NCBI RefSeq assembly: GCF_001421505.1
Contig: NZ_LMKL01000004.1
Span: 186,001-250,000, forward strand
DNA from: Sphingomonas sp. Leaf17
GTDB lineage: Bacteria > Pseudomonadota > Alphaproteobacteria > Sphingomonadales > Sphingomonadaceae
Direction of reading: 5' to 3'
DNA: 64,000 bases
Of this stretch, positions 54,775-63,500 are shown piece by piece. Each line of letters begins with the position of its first letter. The first letter of the stretch is position 1. The position numbers and the translations under genes were made by a program. The notes under the pieces are model-generated. The model did not search any database. It worked only from the letters and a program-made list of their open reading frames with translations, and had not been told where the DNA came from.

Positions 54775-56292
54775 ATGCCCGACCCCGTCCCCTTGCCGAT
54801 CGACCATCTGACGATGCGCGGTGCGTCCGATGCGCCGGCGCTGGTCGACCGGGCGGGTTCGGTGACGTTTGCCGAACTGGAAACGGCGGTCGGGCGGATG
54901 GCCGGCTGGCTGGCGGGGCAGGGGTTCATGCCCGGCGACCGGGTGGCGTGCTGGCTGCCCAAGACGCGCGCTGCCTGCGTCATGCTGCTCGCGGCGGCCC
55001 GTGCGGGTCTCGTCCATGTACCGATCAACCCGGCACTGCGCCGCGCGCAGGTCGCGCATATCCTGGGCGACAGCGGCGCACGGCTGTTGCTGACGCAGGG
55101 CGCGCGGACCGCGACGCTGCTGGCGGACGATGTGCCCAGGGGGTGTCGGGTGGTCGATGAGGCGGACGTGCCGCTGACCGATGGCAGCCCTGCGTTGCCG
55201 CCGTCGGCTGTGGACACCGATGCACTGGTCGAGATCCTCTATACCTCGGGGTCGACCGGCCGTCCCAAGGGCGTGATGCTGAGCCATGCGAATCTATGGC
55301 TCGGCGCGGCGTCGGTCGCGGCGTATCTGGACCTTGCGCCCGGCGACCGGGTGCTCGGCGTGCTGCCGTTGAGTTTCGATTACGGCCAGAACCAGTTGCT
55401 TTCGACCTGGATGGCGGGGGCGAGCGTCGCGCCGATCGACTATCTGACGGCGCGCGACGTGGTGAAGGCGGTCGACCGGTTCGCGGTGACGACGCTGGCC
55501 GGAGTGCCGCCGCTGTGGACGCAATTGCTGGAGGCGGACTGGCCGGCGGAAGCCGCCGCGCGGCTGACCCGGCTGACCAATTCGGGCGGGGCGCTGACGC
55601 CCCGGCTGGTGCGGGCATTGCGGTCGCGGTTCCCGGCCGCGCGGGTGTTTGCGATGTACGGCCTGACCGAGGCGTTTCGATCGACGTGGCTCGATCCCGA
55701 CCTGATCGACGCGCACCCCGACGCGATCGGGCGGGCGATCCCGTTCGCCGAGGTGCTGGTGATCCGGCCCGACGGCACGCGCGCGGCGGCGGGGGAGGCG
55801 GGCGAACTGGTCCATGCCGGGCCGCTGGTCGCGCAGGGCTATTGGCGTGACCCGGATCGGACCGCCGAACGGTTTCGGCCGGCGCCGGCATCCGCGATCC
55901 ATGCCGGACGGGCGGTGTGGTCGGGGGATACCGTGGTCGAGGGTGCGGATGGCCTGCTGCGCTTCGTCGGGCGCGACGACGAGATGATAAAAAGCGCGGG
56001 CAACCGCATCAGTCCGCTGGAGATCGAGGAGGCGGTGCTGGCGGGTGGCGAAGCGCGCGAGGCGGTGGCGGTCGGTGTCGCGGATGCGCGATCGGGTCAG
56101 TCGATCCTGGTCGCGGTCGCGGGCGATCCGGCGGGCGAGGCGGCGCTGCGCGCACGGCTGCGGCGTGATCTGCCCAGCTTCATGCAGCCGGTCGGCTATC
56201 GCTGGCACGAGGATCTGCCGCGCAACGCCAATGGCAAGCTCGACCGTGCCGCGATCCGTGCGGCGATCGTCGGTGAGGAGCAGGGCGTATGA
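54775..56292 (+). CDS. acyl-CoA ligase (AMP-forming), exosortase A system-associated
   Basis: A 505-residue ANL-superfamily enzyme. The AMP-binding motif is LYTSGSTGRPKGVMLSH, with FAMYGLTEAFRSTWL, GELVHAGPLVAQGYW and the C-terminal hinge and lysine region DDEMIKSAGNRISPLEIEEAVL and PRNANGKLDRAAI. It activates a carboxylic acid as acyl-AMP for transfer to CoA or the nearby carrier protein. Start choice: an ATG at 54775 lies about seven bases after GGAGGGG and is preferred; ATG 54769 and TTG 54739 are alternatives. It overlaps the decarboxylase by four bases. Confidence 0.9.
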   Translation: MPDPVPLPIDHLTMRGASDAPALVDRAGSVTFAELETAVGRMAGWLAGQGFMPGDRVACWLPKTRAACVMLLAAARAGLVHVPINPALRRAQVAHILGDSGARLLLTQGARTATLLADDVPRGCRVVDEADVPLTDGSPALPPSAVDTDALVEILYTSGSTGRPKGVMLSHANLWLGAASVAAYLDLAPGDRVLGVLPLSFDYGQNQLLSTWMAGASVAPIDYLTARDVVKAVDRFAVTTLAGVPPLWTQLLEADWPAEAAARLTRLTNSGGALTPRLVRALRSRFPAARVFAMYGLTEAFRSTWLDPDLIDAHPDAIGRAIPFAEVLVIRPDGTRAAAGEAGELVHAGPLVAQGYWRDPDRTAERFRPAPASAIHAGRAVWSGDTVVEGADGLLRFVGRDDEMIKSAGNRISPLEIEEAVLAGGEAREAVAVGVADARSGQSILVAVAGDPAGEAALRARLRRDLPSFMQPVGYRWHEDLPRNANGKLDRAAIRAAIVGEEQGV

Positions 56293-57536
56293 CCATCACG
56301 CCCAAGCCGATGGGGCCGATCCCGCCCGAGTTCGCCGGACAGGCCGGCGCATTGACGATTGGCGGACGCCGCGCGGAGGATTGGGTGGCCGAGGTCGGCG
56401 ACACGCCGCTGTTCGTGTATGATCCAGCGATCGTCGCCACGCGGGTTGCCCGGTTCCGTGCGGCGTTTCCTGGCATCGACCTGCATTATGCGATGAAGGC
56501 CAACCCGTTTGCGCCGTTCCTGGCGGCGATGGCGACGATGGTCGACGGACTGGACGTGGCGTCGGCGGGCGAGCTTCGCGCGGCACTGTCCGTGAAGCCC
56601 GCGACCGCGATCAGCTTTGCCGGGCCGGGCAAGCGCGACGATGCGCTGACGGTGGCGGTCCGTGCGCGGGCGACGCTGAACGTCGAATCCGGCAACGAGG
56701 CGCGCCGGGCGATCGCGATCGGCGAACGGCTGGGTATCGCGCCGCGGCTGGCGGTGCGGGTCAACCCGGACATCGAACTGCGCGGGTCGGGCCTGCGGAT
56801 GGGCGGGCGACCCTCGCCGTTCGGGATCGACGCGAGCGCGGCGTCCGGCGTCGTCCGGATGCTGATCGACGCAGGGGCCGACTGGCGGGGATTCCACATC
56901 TATGCCGGGTCGCAGGCACTGGATGCGGGCGCTGTGATCGAGACGCAGGCCGCGACCATCGCACTGGCCGCGCGGCTGGCGGAGCAGGCGGATGCCGCGC
57001 CGCCGCTGGTCAATCTGGGCGGCGGATTCGGCGTGCCCTATTTCGCCGGCGATATCGCGCTCGATGTCGAGGTGGTGGGGGCAGGACTGGCCGAGGCGCT
57101 TGGCGCGCGTCCGGCGATCCTTCGGGACACGCGGTTCGCGATCGAACTCGGGCGGTGGCTGGCGGCCGAGTCGGGGGTGTATCTGACGCGCGTCGTCGAC
57201 GTGAAGGACAGTCAGGGTGAAACCTTCGTCGTCGTCGATGGCGGATTGCATCACCAGCTGGCCGCCAGCGGCAATTTCGGCACGGTGGTGCGGCGCAATT
57301 ACCCGCTGGCGGTGGCCGGCGCGATGGGGGCAGCGCCGGTTGCGCCCGTCACGGTCGTCGGGTGCCTTTGCACGCCGCTCGACCGGCTGGGCGACCGCGT
57401 CGCGCTGCCGCCGGTTGCGGTGGGCGATCTGGTCGCCATCTTCATGGCAGGCGCCTATGGTGCGTCGGCTAGCCCGTCCGCGTTCCTTGGTCATCCCGAA
57501 GCGGGACAGGTGCTGGCCCCAGTACCGATGGGCTAA
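56289..57536 (+). CDS. PLP-dependent decarboxylase, exosortase A system-associated
   Basis: A 415-residue fold-III (alanine racemase-like) decarboxylase related to diaminopimelate and ornithine decarboxylases. The PLP lysine is Lys70 in LHYAMKANPF. Further signatures are GLDVASAGEL, GFHIYAGSQ, NLGGGFGVPYF and VVDGGLHHQL, with VVGCLCTPLDRL near the C-terminus. The substrate is unknown. In XrtA loci it sits next to the acyl ligase, so a decarboxylated amino acid or amine joined to an acyl group is conceivable (inference). Confidence 0.9.
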   Translation: MTITPKPMGPIPPEFAGQAGALTIGGRRAEDWVAEVGDTPLFVYDPAIVATRVARFRAAFPGIDLHYAMKANPFAPFLAAMATMVDGLDVASAGELRAALSVKPATAISFAGPGKRDDALTVAVRARATLNVESGNEARRAIAIGERLGIAPRLAVRVNPDIELRGSGLRMGGRPSPFGIDASAASGVVRMLIDAGADWRGFHIYAGSQALDAGAVIETQAATIALAARLAEQADAAPPLVNLGGGFGVPYFAGDIALDVEVVGAGLAEALGARPAILRDTRFAIELGRWLAAESGVYLTRVVDVKDSQGETFVVVDGGLHHQLAASGNFGTVVRRNYPLAVAGAMGAAPVAPVTVVGCLCTPLDRLGDRVALPPVAVGDLVAIFMAGAYGASASPSAFLGHPEAGQVLAPVPMG

Positions 57537-57637
57537 CGCTATGTTCACCTCTGGGTCGCATAGCACGAGGAGAAGTCATGCGACCGCCGGGGTGCCGAAT
57601 CCTTGGCGGCCCTCGCGTCGGCAGGAGATGAGTTGCG

Positions 57638-58288
57638 ATGCGTTCCGGACCCTTTTCCCGTTCTGTGATCGGCCTTGCGCTGGCCGCGACGATGCTGTCG
57701 GCCTGCACCGCCGGAACCGGCGGCGACCGGCCGACCCTGCCGCCGGCGTCCTATGTCGCGAACAAGGAAACGCCGGGCGAGGAATATGTCATCGGCCCGC
57801 TCGACCAGCTGAACATCTTCGTCTGGCGCAATCCCGAACTGTCGTCGAAGGTGCAGGTCCGCCCAGACGGTCGCATCACCACGCCGCTGGTCGCGGACAT
57901 GCCGGCGGTGGGCAAGACCCCGGCGATGCTGGCCGACGACATGAAGACCGCGCTGTCGCAGTACATCACCAACCCCAACGTGTCGGTGATCGTCGAGAAT
58001 TTCAGCGGGACGTACAGCCAGCAGGTGCGGATCGTCGGCGCGACCGAGAAGCCGGCGTCGATCCCCTATCGCGCCAACATGACATTGCTCGACGCGATGA
58101 TCGCGGTCGGTGGTCTTAGCCAGTATGCGGCGGGCAACAAGGCGCGGCTGGTGCGGTACGACCGCGCCACCGGCAAGCAGACCGAATATGGCCTACAGAT
58201 CGGCAATTTGCTGAAAAAGGGCGATTCGTCGGCGAATGTCCGGCTGGAACCCGGCGACGTCATCATCATCCCCGAATCGATGTTCTGA
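57638..58288 (+). CDS. XrtA-associated polysaccharide export lipoprotein (Wza-like, short)
   Basis: A 216-residue polysaccharide-export protein. MRSGPFSRSVIGLALAATMLSAC ends in a lipobox Cys23. The export domain begins YVIGPLDQLNIFVWRNPELSSKVQVRPDGRITTPLV, followed by one SLBB-type repeat (QVRIVGATEKPASIPYRANMTLLDAMIAVGG) and ends LEPGDVIIIPESMF. It would form the periplasmic/outer-membrane export channel. A 7-bp inverted repeat (GTCGCAT...ATGCGAC) lies in the 101-base gap before it. It is followed by its chain-length partner after 15 bases. Confidence 0.93.
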   Translation: MRSGPFSRSVIGLALAATMLSACTAGTGGDRPTLPPASYVANKETPGEEYVIGPLDQLNIFVWRNPELSSKVQVRPDGRITTPLVADMPAVGKTPAMLADDMKTALSQYITNPNVSVIVENFSGTYSQQVRIVGATEKPASIPYRANMTLLDAMIAVGGLSQYAAGNKARLVRYDRATGKQTEYGLQIGNLLKKGDSSANVRLEPGDVIIIPESMF

Positions 58289-58302
58289 AGGGGGCGCAGG
58301 GC

Positions 58303-59829
58303 GTGAACGGTATCTATGACGAGGCGCGGATCGCGCTGCACGCGGTGTGGACCCGCCGCTGGCTGGCGCTTGGCGTCGCGTGGGCCATCTGTGTCGCGGG
58401 GTGGCTGGTCGTGTCGCAGATTCCCAGCCGGTACGAATCGCGCGCGCGCGTCCTGATCCAGATGCAGAACGTACTTCCGGATTCGATGAACGGAACGCCC
58501 GGCGACCAGCAGAAGAATATCGATCAGATCCGCCAGACGCTCGTCTCGGCGGTGAATCTGGAAAAGGTCGTGCGCGGCACCGATCTTGCCAACACCGTGT
58601 CGTCCGACCGTGACGTTGCCGACCGCGTCGCCGGCCTCAGCCAGGCGATCAAGATCACCGCGCAGCAGGACAACCTGTTCGAGATCACGACCAGCGCGGC
58701 CAGTCCGAAACTGGCGCGGACGATCACCCAGAAGCTGATCGACATCTTCGTCGAGCAGAATCTGGCGGGCGACCGCAGTTCGACCACCCAGTCGGTCCGG
58801 TTCCTCGATTCACAGCTGGAACAGCGGCAGAAGGCGCTGGCGGATGCGGAGGCCAAGCGCGCCGATTTCCAGAACCGCTATCTGGGGTCGCTGCCCGGCA
58901 CCGGATCGGTCGCGGACCGGATCGGCGCGGCGCGTTCCCAGATGGCACAGGTCGATGGTGACCTTGCCGCCGCGCAGTCCAGCCTTGGCGCGGTGTCCGG
59001 CCAGATGGCGGGAACCCCGGCGACGGTCGCCGGCGCCGGTGGCACGGCCGGCAGCGCCGGGCCAGCGCGAGCGCGGCTGGCGGCGATCCAGGGCCAGCTC
59101 GCCGATGCGCGCGCGCGGGGCTATACCGACAGCCACCCCGACGTCATCGCGCTGAAGGGCCAGCTTGCGGCGGCGACGGCGGCTGCACGGGGTGAGCCGT
59201 TGTCCGGCGGATCGGCCGGGGCAGGCAGCACGCCCAACCCGCTCTACATGTCGTTGCAGGCGATGCAGGCCGACCGGCAGGCGCAGGTCGCGGCGCTCAG
59301 GATGCGCAAGGCGCAGTTGCAGGGCGATCTCGATCTGCTCAATTCCAAGCTGGCCGGCGACCCGGAGGTCGCGGCGCAGCAGGGTGAGATCGAACGCAAT
59401 TACCAGGTGATGAAGGACGCGTACGACCAGTTGCTCGCCAATCGCGAACAGGTGGCGCTGCGTGGCCAGGCGCAGACCCAGACCGATGCGGTGAAGTTCA
59501 ACGTCATCGACCCGCCGACGACACCGCGCACGCCCGTGGCGCCCAACCGCATGCTGTTGCTGACCGGTGTGTTCCTGGCCGGGCTGGGTGGCGGGATCGC
59601 CGCCGCGTTCGCGCTGTCGCAGCTTCGCGGCACCTTCCCGACCGCGAGCCGGCTGGAAAACGCATCGGGCATGACCGTGATCGGCGCGATCGGTGAGGTT
59701 GTCACGCGCGCGCAGTCGGATGAACGGCGCAAGCGGCTGAAGCTGTTTGCCGGCGGCACGGCCGCCCTGGCGGTGGCGTATGTCCTGCTGCTCGGCGTCG
59801 AGATATTGCAGCGAGGGATGACCGCATGA
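58303..59829 (+). CDS. XrtA system polysaccharide chain-length determinant (Wzz-type)
   Basis: A 508-residue inner-membrane protein. Membrane helix 1 (about residues 21-38) is followed by the Wzz motif SQIPSRYESRARVLIQMQNVL. A long coiled-coil periplasmic region (about 150-400) is interrupted by a Gly/Ala-rich stretch. Membrane helix 2 (about 425-445) is preceded by FNVIDPPTTPRTPVAPNR, the Pro-rich signature. A third hydrophobic segment ends the protein. It controls polymer length and partners with the tyrosine kinase encoded next. The start is GTG at 58303. Confidence 0.92.
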   Translation: MNGIYDEARIALHAVWTRRWLALGVAWAICVAGWLVVSQIPSRYESRARVLIQMQNVLPDSMNGTPGDQQKNIDQIRQTLVSAVNLEKVVRGTDLANTVSSDRDVADRVAGLSQAIKITAQQDNLFEITTSAASPKLARTITQKLIDIFVEQNLAGDRSSTTQSVRFLDSQLEQRQKALADAEAKRADFQNRYLGSLPGTGSVADRIGAARSQMAQVDGDLAAAQSSLGAVSGQMAGTPATVAGAGGTAGSAGPARARLAAIQGQLADARARGYTDSHPDVIALKGQLAAATAAARGEPLSGGSAGAGSTPNPLYMSLQAMQADRQAQVAALRMRKAQLQGDLDLLNSKLAGDPEVAAQQGEIERNYQVMKDAYDQLLANREQVALRGQAQTQTDAVKFNVIDPPTTPRTPVAPNRMLLLTGVFLAGLGGGIAAAFALSQLRGTFPTASRLENASGMTVIGAIGEVVTRAQSDERRKRLKLFAGGTAALAVAYVLLLGVEILQRGMTA

Positions 59830-60791
59830 CCGCCCCCAAGCCCACGCGCGAGCCGTCGCTGCTGGAACGCGCCGCCAAGGTCTATGACTTCAGCGCCCAC
59901 GTCCGCGCGCCGGTGATCCCGGTCTGGGAGCCTGCTCCGACGGTGCCGCAACCGGTCTATGACGAAGCGACATCGGCCTCGCTGGCGGCGATCCCGGCCG
60001 AGTTCCTGGCATCGGCCCATGACGATTTCGATGACGGGTTTCCCATGCCGGGAGAGCAGGTCCGGGTCGACCGGGCGATGCTGGCCGAACGCGGGATGAT
60101 CGTGCCCGGTGCGCCGGTCGGATCGCTGGCCGAGGAGTTCCGGCTGGTGAAGCGCCAGCTGCTGGCCACCGCCGCGCGGATCGAGGACGGCGAACACGCC
60201 GACAAGGCACGGATGATCCTGGTATGTTCGGGGCGTCCGGGTGACGGCAAGACGTTCTGTGCGATCAACCTCGCGCTGTCGTTGGCGGCCGAGCGCGATA
60301 CCGAAGTGCTGCTGGTCGATGCCGACTTTGCAAAGCCCGATGTGCTGGCGCAGCTGGGGTTGCCCGATTCACCGGGGCTGCTCGATGCGCTGGCGGACAA
60401 GACGCTCGATCCCGAGGCGCTGGTGCTGCACACCGACGTCCCGCATCTGGCGATCCTGCCGGCCGGCGCGCGCAACAACGCCGATACCGAATTGCTGGCG
60501 AGCGGGCGGACGCGGACGGTGATCGCTCGGCTGCTTGCAGCCAACCCGCGCCGGATCATCCTGTTCGACTCGCCGCCGGCGCTCGCCGCGTCGCCGGCAT
60601 CGGTGCTGGCCACGCTGGTCGGTCAGGTGATGATGGTCGTGCGCGCGGACCGGACGCCCGACGGCGAGCTGCGTCAGTCGGTCGGCCTGCTTGATGGGTG
60701 CGAGCATATCCAGTTGTTGCTGAATGCCGTCTCGTTCGTGCCGGGCGGGCATCGCTACGGCACCTATTACGGTCAGGAGACCATGAAGTGA
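59826..60791 (+). CDS. XrtA-associated tyrosine autokinase (BY-kinase)
   Basis: A 321-residue cytoplasmic P-loop kinase. About 125 N-terminal residues are low in conservation. Walker A is SGRPGDGKTFCAINLALSLA (from residue 135), Walker A' VLLVDADFAKPDV (161-173) and Walker B IILFDSPPAL. The C-terminus YGTYYGQETMK holds the tyrosines that are self-phosphorylated. It works with the chain-length protein to control polymer export. It overlaps both neighbours by four bases. Confidence 0.92.
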   Translation: MTAPKPTREPSLLERAAKVYDFSAHVRAPVIPVWEPAPTVPQPVYDEATSASLAAIPAEFLASAHDDFDDGFPMPGEQVRVDRAMLAERGMIVPGAPVGSLAEEFRLVKRQLLATAARIEDGEHADKARMILVCSGRPGDGKTFCAINLALSLAAERDTEVLLVDADFAKPDVLAQLGLPDSPGLLDALADKTLDPEALVLHTDVPHLAILPAGARNNADTELLASGRTRTVIARLLAANPRRIILFDSPPALAASPASVLATLVGQVMMVVRADRTPDGELRQSVGLLDGCEHIQLLLNAVSFVPGGHRYGTYYGQETMK

Positions 60792-62461
60792 GCGGTTTTC
60801 GCTACGGGTTCGCAAGCTGTGCGGTGCTGGCACTGGCGGTCGCCGGATCGGCGCAGGCGCAATCGGTCGGTTCCGGTGCGCCACTGGATCAGGATTCATC
60901 CGGCGTCAGTGACGGACCGGCACAGCCGACCGCCCGCACGACGGTGGCCCCCTATATCGAGGTCGGGCAGCTGCTCGACGCCGACCTGAACTCCGGCGAC
61001 GTCGTCACCTATACCTCGGTCGCGGTCGGCGTCGATGCGGCGATCCAGACCCGCCGGGCCGAGGCGCAGGTCAGCTATCGCTACAACCACCAGTTCAGCT
61101 GGGATGACCGGGTCGGCGATCAGGACATCCATAGCGGCCTGTTCCGCGGACTGTACCGGATCACCCCGTCGCTCACGATTGACGGCGGGGCGATCGCGAC
61201 GCGGGCGCGATCCGACATTCGCGGCGCGGCACCGGGGACGCTGGTCGGCGACGATGCCAACGTCTCGCAGGTCTATTCGCTGTACGCCGGGCCGAACTAT
61301 TCGAACCGGTTCGGTCCCGTCGCGGTCGATGCGGCCTATCACATCGGCTATACCAAGGTGACGACGCCGGGCGGCGGTGGCCTGTTCGGTCAGCCACGGC
61401 TCGATTATTTCGACGATGCGACGAACCACCTCGCCACCCTGCGCGTGGGCACCGCGCCGGGTACCGTCCTGCCGGTCGGGCTGACCGCCAGCGGTGCGTA
61501 TGAGCGCGAGGATGCCGGCCAACTGGATCAGCGCTATGAGGGCTGGTACGGCCGCGGCGACGCGTTGTTGCCGGTGTCGCCAACGCTCGCGCTGGCGGCT
61601 GGTGTGGGTTACGAGCGGATCGAGACCAGCCAGCGGTCGCCACTGGTGAACGCGGCCGGTGCGCCGGTGCTGGACGGCAATGGCCGGTTCGTCACCGATC
61701 CGGCCTCGCCCCAGCGGATCGCCTATCGCACCGACGGGGTCTATTACGACGCCGGCGTGGTGTGGCGGCCGAACCGCCGGGCCGAGGTGCAGGCGCGGGT
61801 CGGCGAACGCTATGGATCGCTCAGCATCACCGGCTCGGCTACCTATCAGGCGTCGCGCAGCGTCGGCCTGGCGGTCGGCGTGTATGACGGGGTGCAGACC
61901 TTCGGGCGTCAGTTGCGGAGTGGCCTTGCCGGCCTGCCGACCAGCTTCGTCGCCAATCGCGATGCGCTGAATCAGCAATATACCGGCTGCGTGTTCGGCA
62001 ACAGCGGCGCGGCCCCCGGTGGCTGCCTGAACGATGTGTTCCAGTCGATCTCGACCGCGACCTACCGTGCGCGCGGCATCGACGGGGTGATGAGCGTCAC
62101 GCGCGGGCTGAACGTGTTCGGGGTCGGCGCGGGGTATGCCAACCGCGAGATCTATGCGCCCGATACCGCGCCCGGCGTGGTCATTTCGGGGCTGGAGGAT
62201 CAGAGCTGGTACGGACAGGTTTTCTATTCGCGCAGCCTGACCGCGGATTCCGGCTTCAACGCCAACGGCTTCGTCAATTATTACGACACCGGCGTCGTGG
62301 GTGCGGATACCACGCTGTCGCTGGGGGCGACCGGAAGCTATTTCCATACTTTCGGGCGATTGCTGACCACCGCGACGCTGGGCCTCTACCACTTCAAGGT
62401 CGGCGACTTCGCCAGCGACCTGACCGCGCAGGCGCAGGTCGGCGCACGATACCAGTTCTGA
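60788..62461 (+). CDS. XrtA/PEP-CTERM-associated outer-membrane barrel protein
   Basis: A 557-residue beta-barrel protein of the PEP-CTERM-associated outer-membrane group (TIGR03016-like). The signal peptide is SGFRYGFASCAVLALAVAGSAQAQ. Alternating strands run throughout, with YIEVGQLLDADLNSGDVVTYTSVAVGVDA near the start. The C-terminus is QAQVGARYQF, ending in phenylalanine as outer-membrane proteins do. The start is GTG at 60788, overlapping the kinase stop. It may form the outer-membrane pore of the export route. Confidence 0.87.
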   Translation: MSGFRYGFASCAVLALAVAGSAQAQSVGSGAPLDQDSSGVSDGPAQPTARTTVAPYIEVGQLLDADLNSGDVVTYTSVAVGVDAAIQTRRAEAQVSYRYNHQFSWDDRVGDQDIHSGLFRGLYRITPSLTIDGGAIATRARSDIRGAAPGTLVGDDANVSQVYSLYAGPNYSNRFGPVAVDAAYHIGYTKVTTPGGGGLFGQPRLDYFDDATNHLATLRVGTAPGTVLPVGLTASGAYEREDAGQLDQRYEGWYGRGDALLPVSPTLALAAGVGYERIETSQRSPLVNAAGAPVLDGNGRFVTDPASPQRIAYRTDGVYYDAGVVWRPNRRAEVQARVGERYGSLSITGSATYQASRSVGLAVGVYDGVQTFGRQLRSGLAGLPTSFVANRDALNQQYTGCVFGNSGAAPGGCLNDVFQSISTATYRARGIDGVMSVTRGLNVFGVGAGYANREIYAPDTAPGVVISGLEDQSWYGQVFYSRSLTADSGFNANGFVNYYDTGVVGADTTLSLGATGSYFHTFGRLLTTATLGLYHFKVGDFASDLTAQAQVGARYQF

Positions 62462-62472
62462 GGGCCATCGCT

Positions 62473-63495
62473 ATGTATGACGATCATTACGGGCTGACCG
62501 AGCGCCCCTTCCAGCTGACGCCGGACCCGCGCTTCTGGTTCGACACCGCCACCCATCGCAAGGCGATGGCCTATCTCGGCTATGGCCTGGCACAGGGGGA
62601 GGGCTTCATCGTCGTCACCGGCGATATCGGCGCGGGCAAGACGACGCTGGTCGGGCATCTGCTCGACACGCTCGACCGGCAGGCGCTGAACCCGCTGCAC
62701 ATCGCCTCGACCGCGATCGAGGCGGACGACCTGCTGCGGATCGTCGCGACCCAGCTGGGCGTCGATCCGGCGGGTCTGGCCAAGGCGCAGCTGCTGACCG
62801 CGATCGAACGCGGGCTGCACGCGGTGGCGCGGACCGGCCGCCGCACCCTGCTGATCGTCGACGAGGCGCAGGCGCTGGCGGTATCCGCGCTGGAGGAATT
62901 GCGGATGCTGTCCAATTTCCAGGCCGGCGGCCATCCGCTGCTGCAGATCCTGCTGCTGGGCCAGCCCGAGTTTCGCGAACGGCTGCACGGGTCGGACCGG
63001 CTGGAACAGCTGCGCCAGCGGGTCATCGCGATCCATCACCTCGACCCGATGGGACCGGATGAGGTCGCCGACTATATCGGTCACCGCCTGAGCGTCGTCG
63101 GGTGGCAGGGGCGGCCGGACTTTGTCGAGGATGCGTTCACGGCGCTGTATCGCGGGTCCGGCGGCGTGCCACGACGGCTGAACCAGCTTGCGGGCCGTGT
63201 GATGCTGCATGCCGCGATCGAGGGGCGCGACGTGATCGACGGGGCGATGGTCGATGCGGTGGTGGCCGACCTTCAGGCCGACCTGCCGATGGCGACCCCG
63301 TCGCCCGCACCAGGCCCGACATCGGCGGCCGCCACGCCACCGACCGCCGACCCCGCCATCATCGCGCGGCTGGCCGCGCTGGAGGCGCGGGTGGAAACAC
63401 AGGACGTTGCGCTGCGCCGGGTGCTGACGCTGCTGGTCGACTGGGTCGAGGCGGACAGCCGCGCCGTGCCGGTGCCGATCCGCGGCGCGGCCTGA
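62473..63495 (+). CDS. XrtA/PEP-CTERM-associated ATPase (ExeA-like)
   Basis: A 340-residue AAA ATPase. The N-terminus MYDDHYGLTERPFQLTPDPRFWF is typical of the ExeA/GspA-like group. Walker A is TGDIGAGKTT (49-58) and Walker B TLLIVDEAQAL. The sensor region contains LLGQPEFRERL and GVPRRLNQLAGRVML. A Pro/Ala-rich C-terminal tail ends in a short helix. It is a standard member of XrtA exopolysaccharide loci; its exact job is unknown. Twelve bases separate it from the barrel gene. Confidence 0.92.
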   Translation: MYDDHYGLTERPFQLTPDPRFWFDTATHRKAMAYLGYGLAQGEGFIVVTGDIGAGKTTLVGHLLDTLDRQALNPLHIASTAIEADDLLRIVATQLGVDPAGLAKAQLLTAIERGLHAVARTGRRTLLIVDEAQALAVSALEELRMLSNFQAGGHPLLQILLLGQPEFRERLHGSDRLEQLRQRVIAIHHLDPMGPDEVADYIGHRLSVVGWQGRPDFVEDAFTALYRGSGGVPRRLNQLAGRVMLHAAIEGRDVIDGAMVDAVVADLQADLPMATPSPAPGPTSAAATPPTADPAIIARLAALEARVETQDVALRRVLTLLVDWVEADSRAVPVPIRGAA

Positions 63496-63500
63496 CCCCC

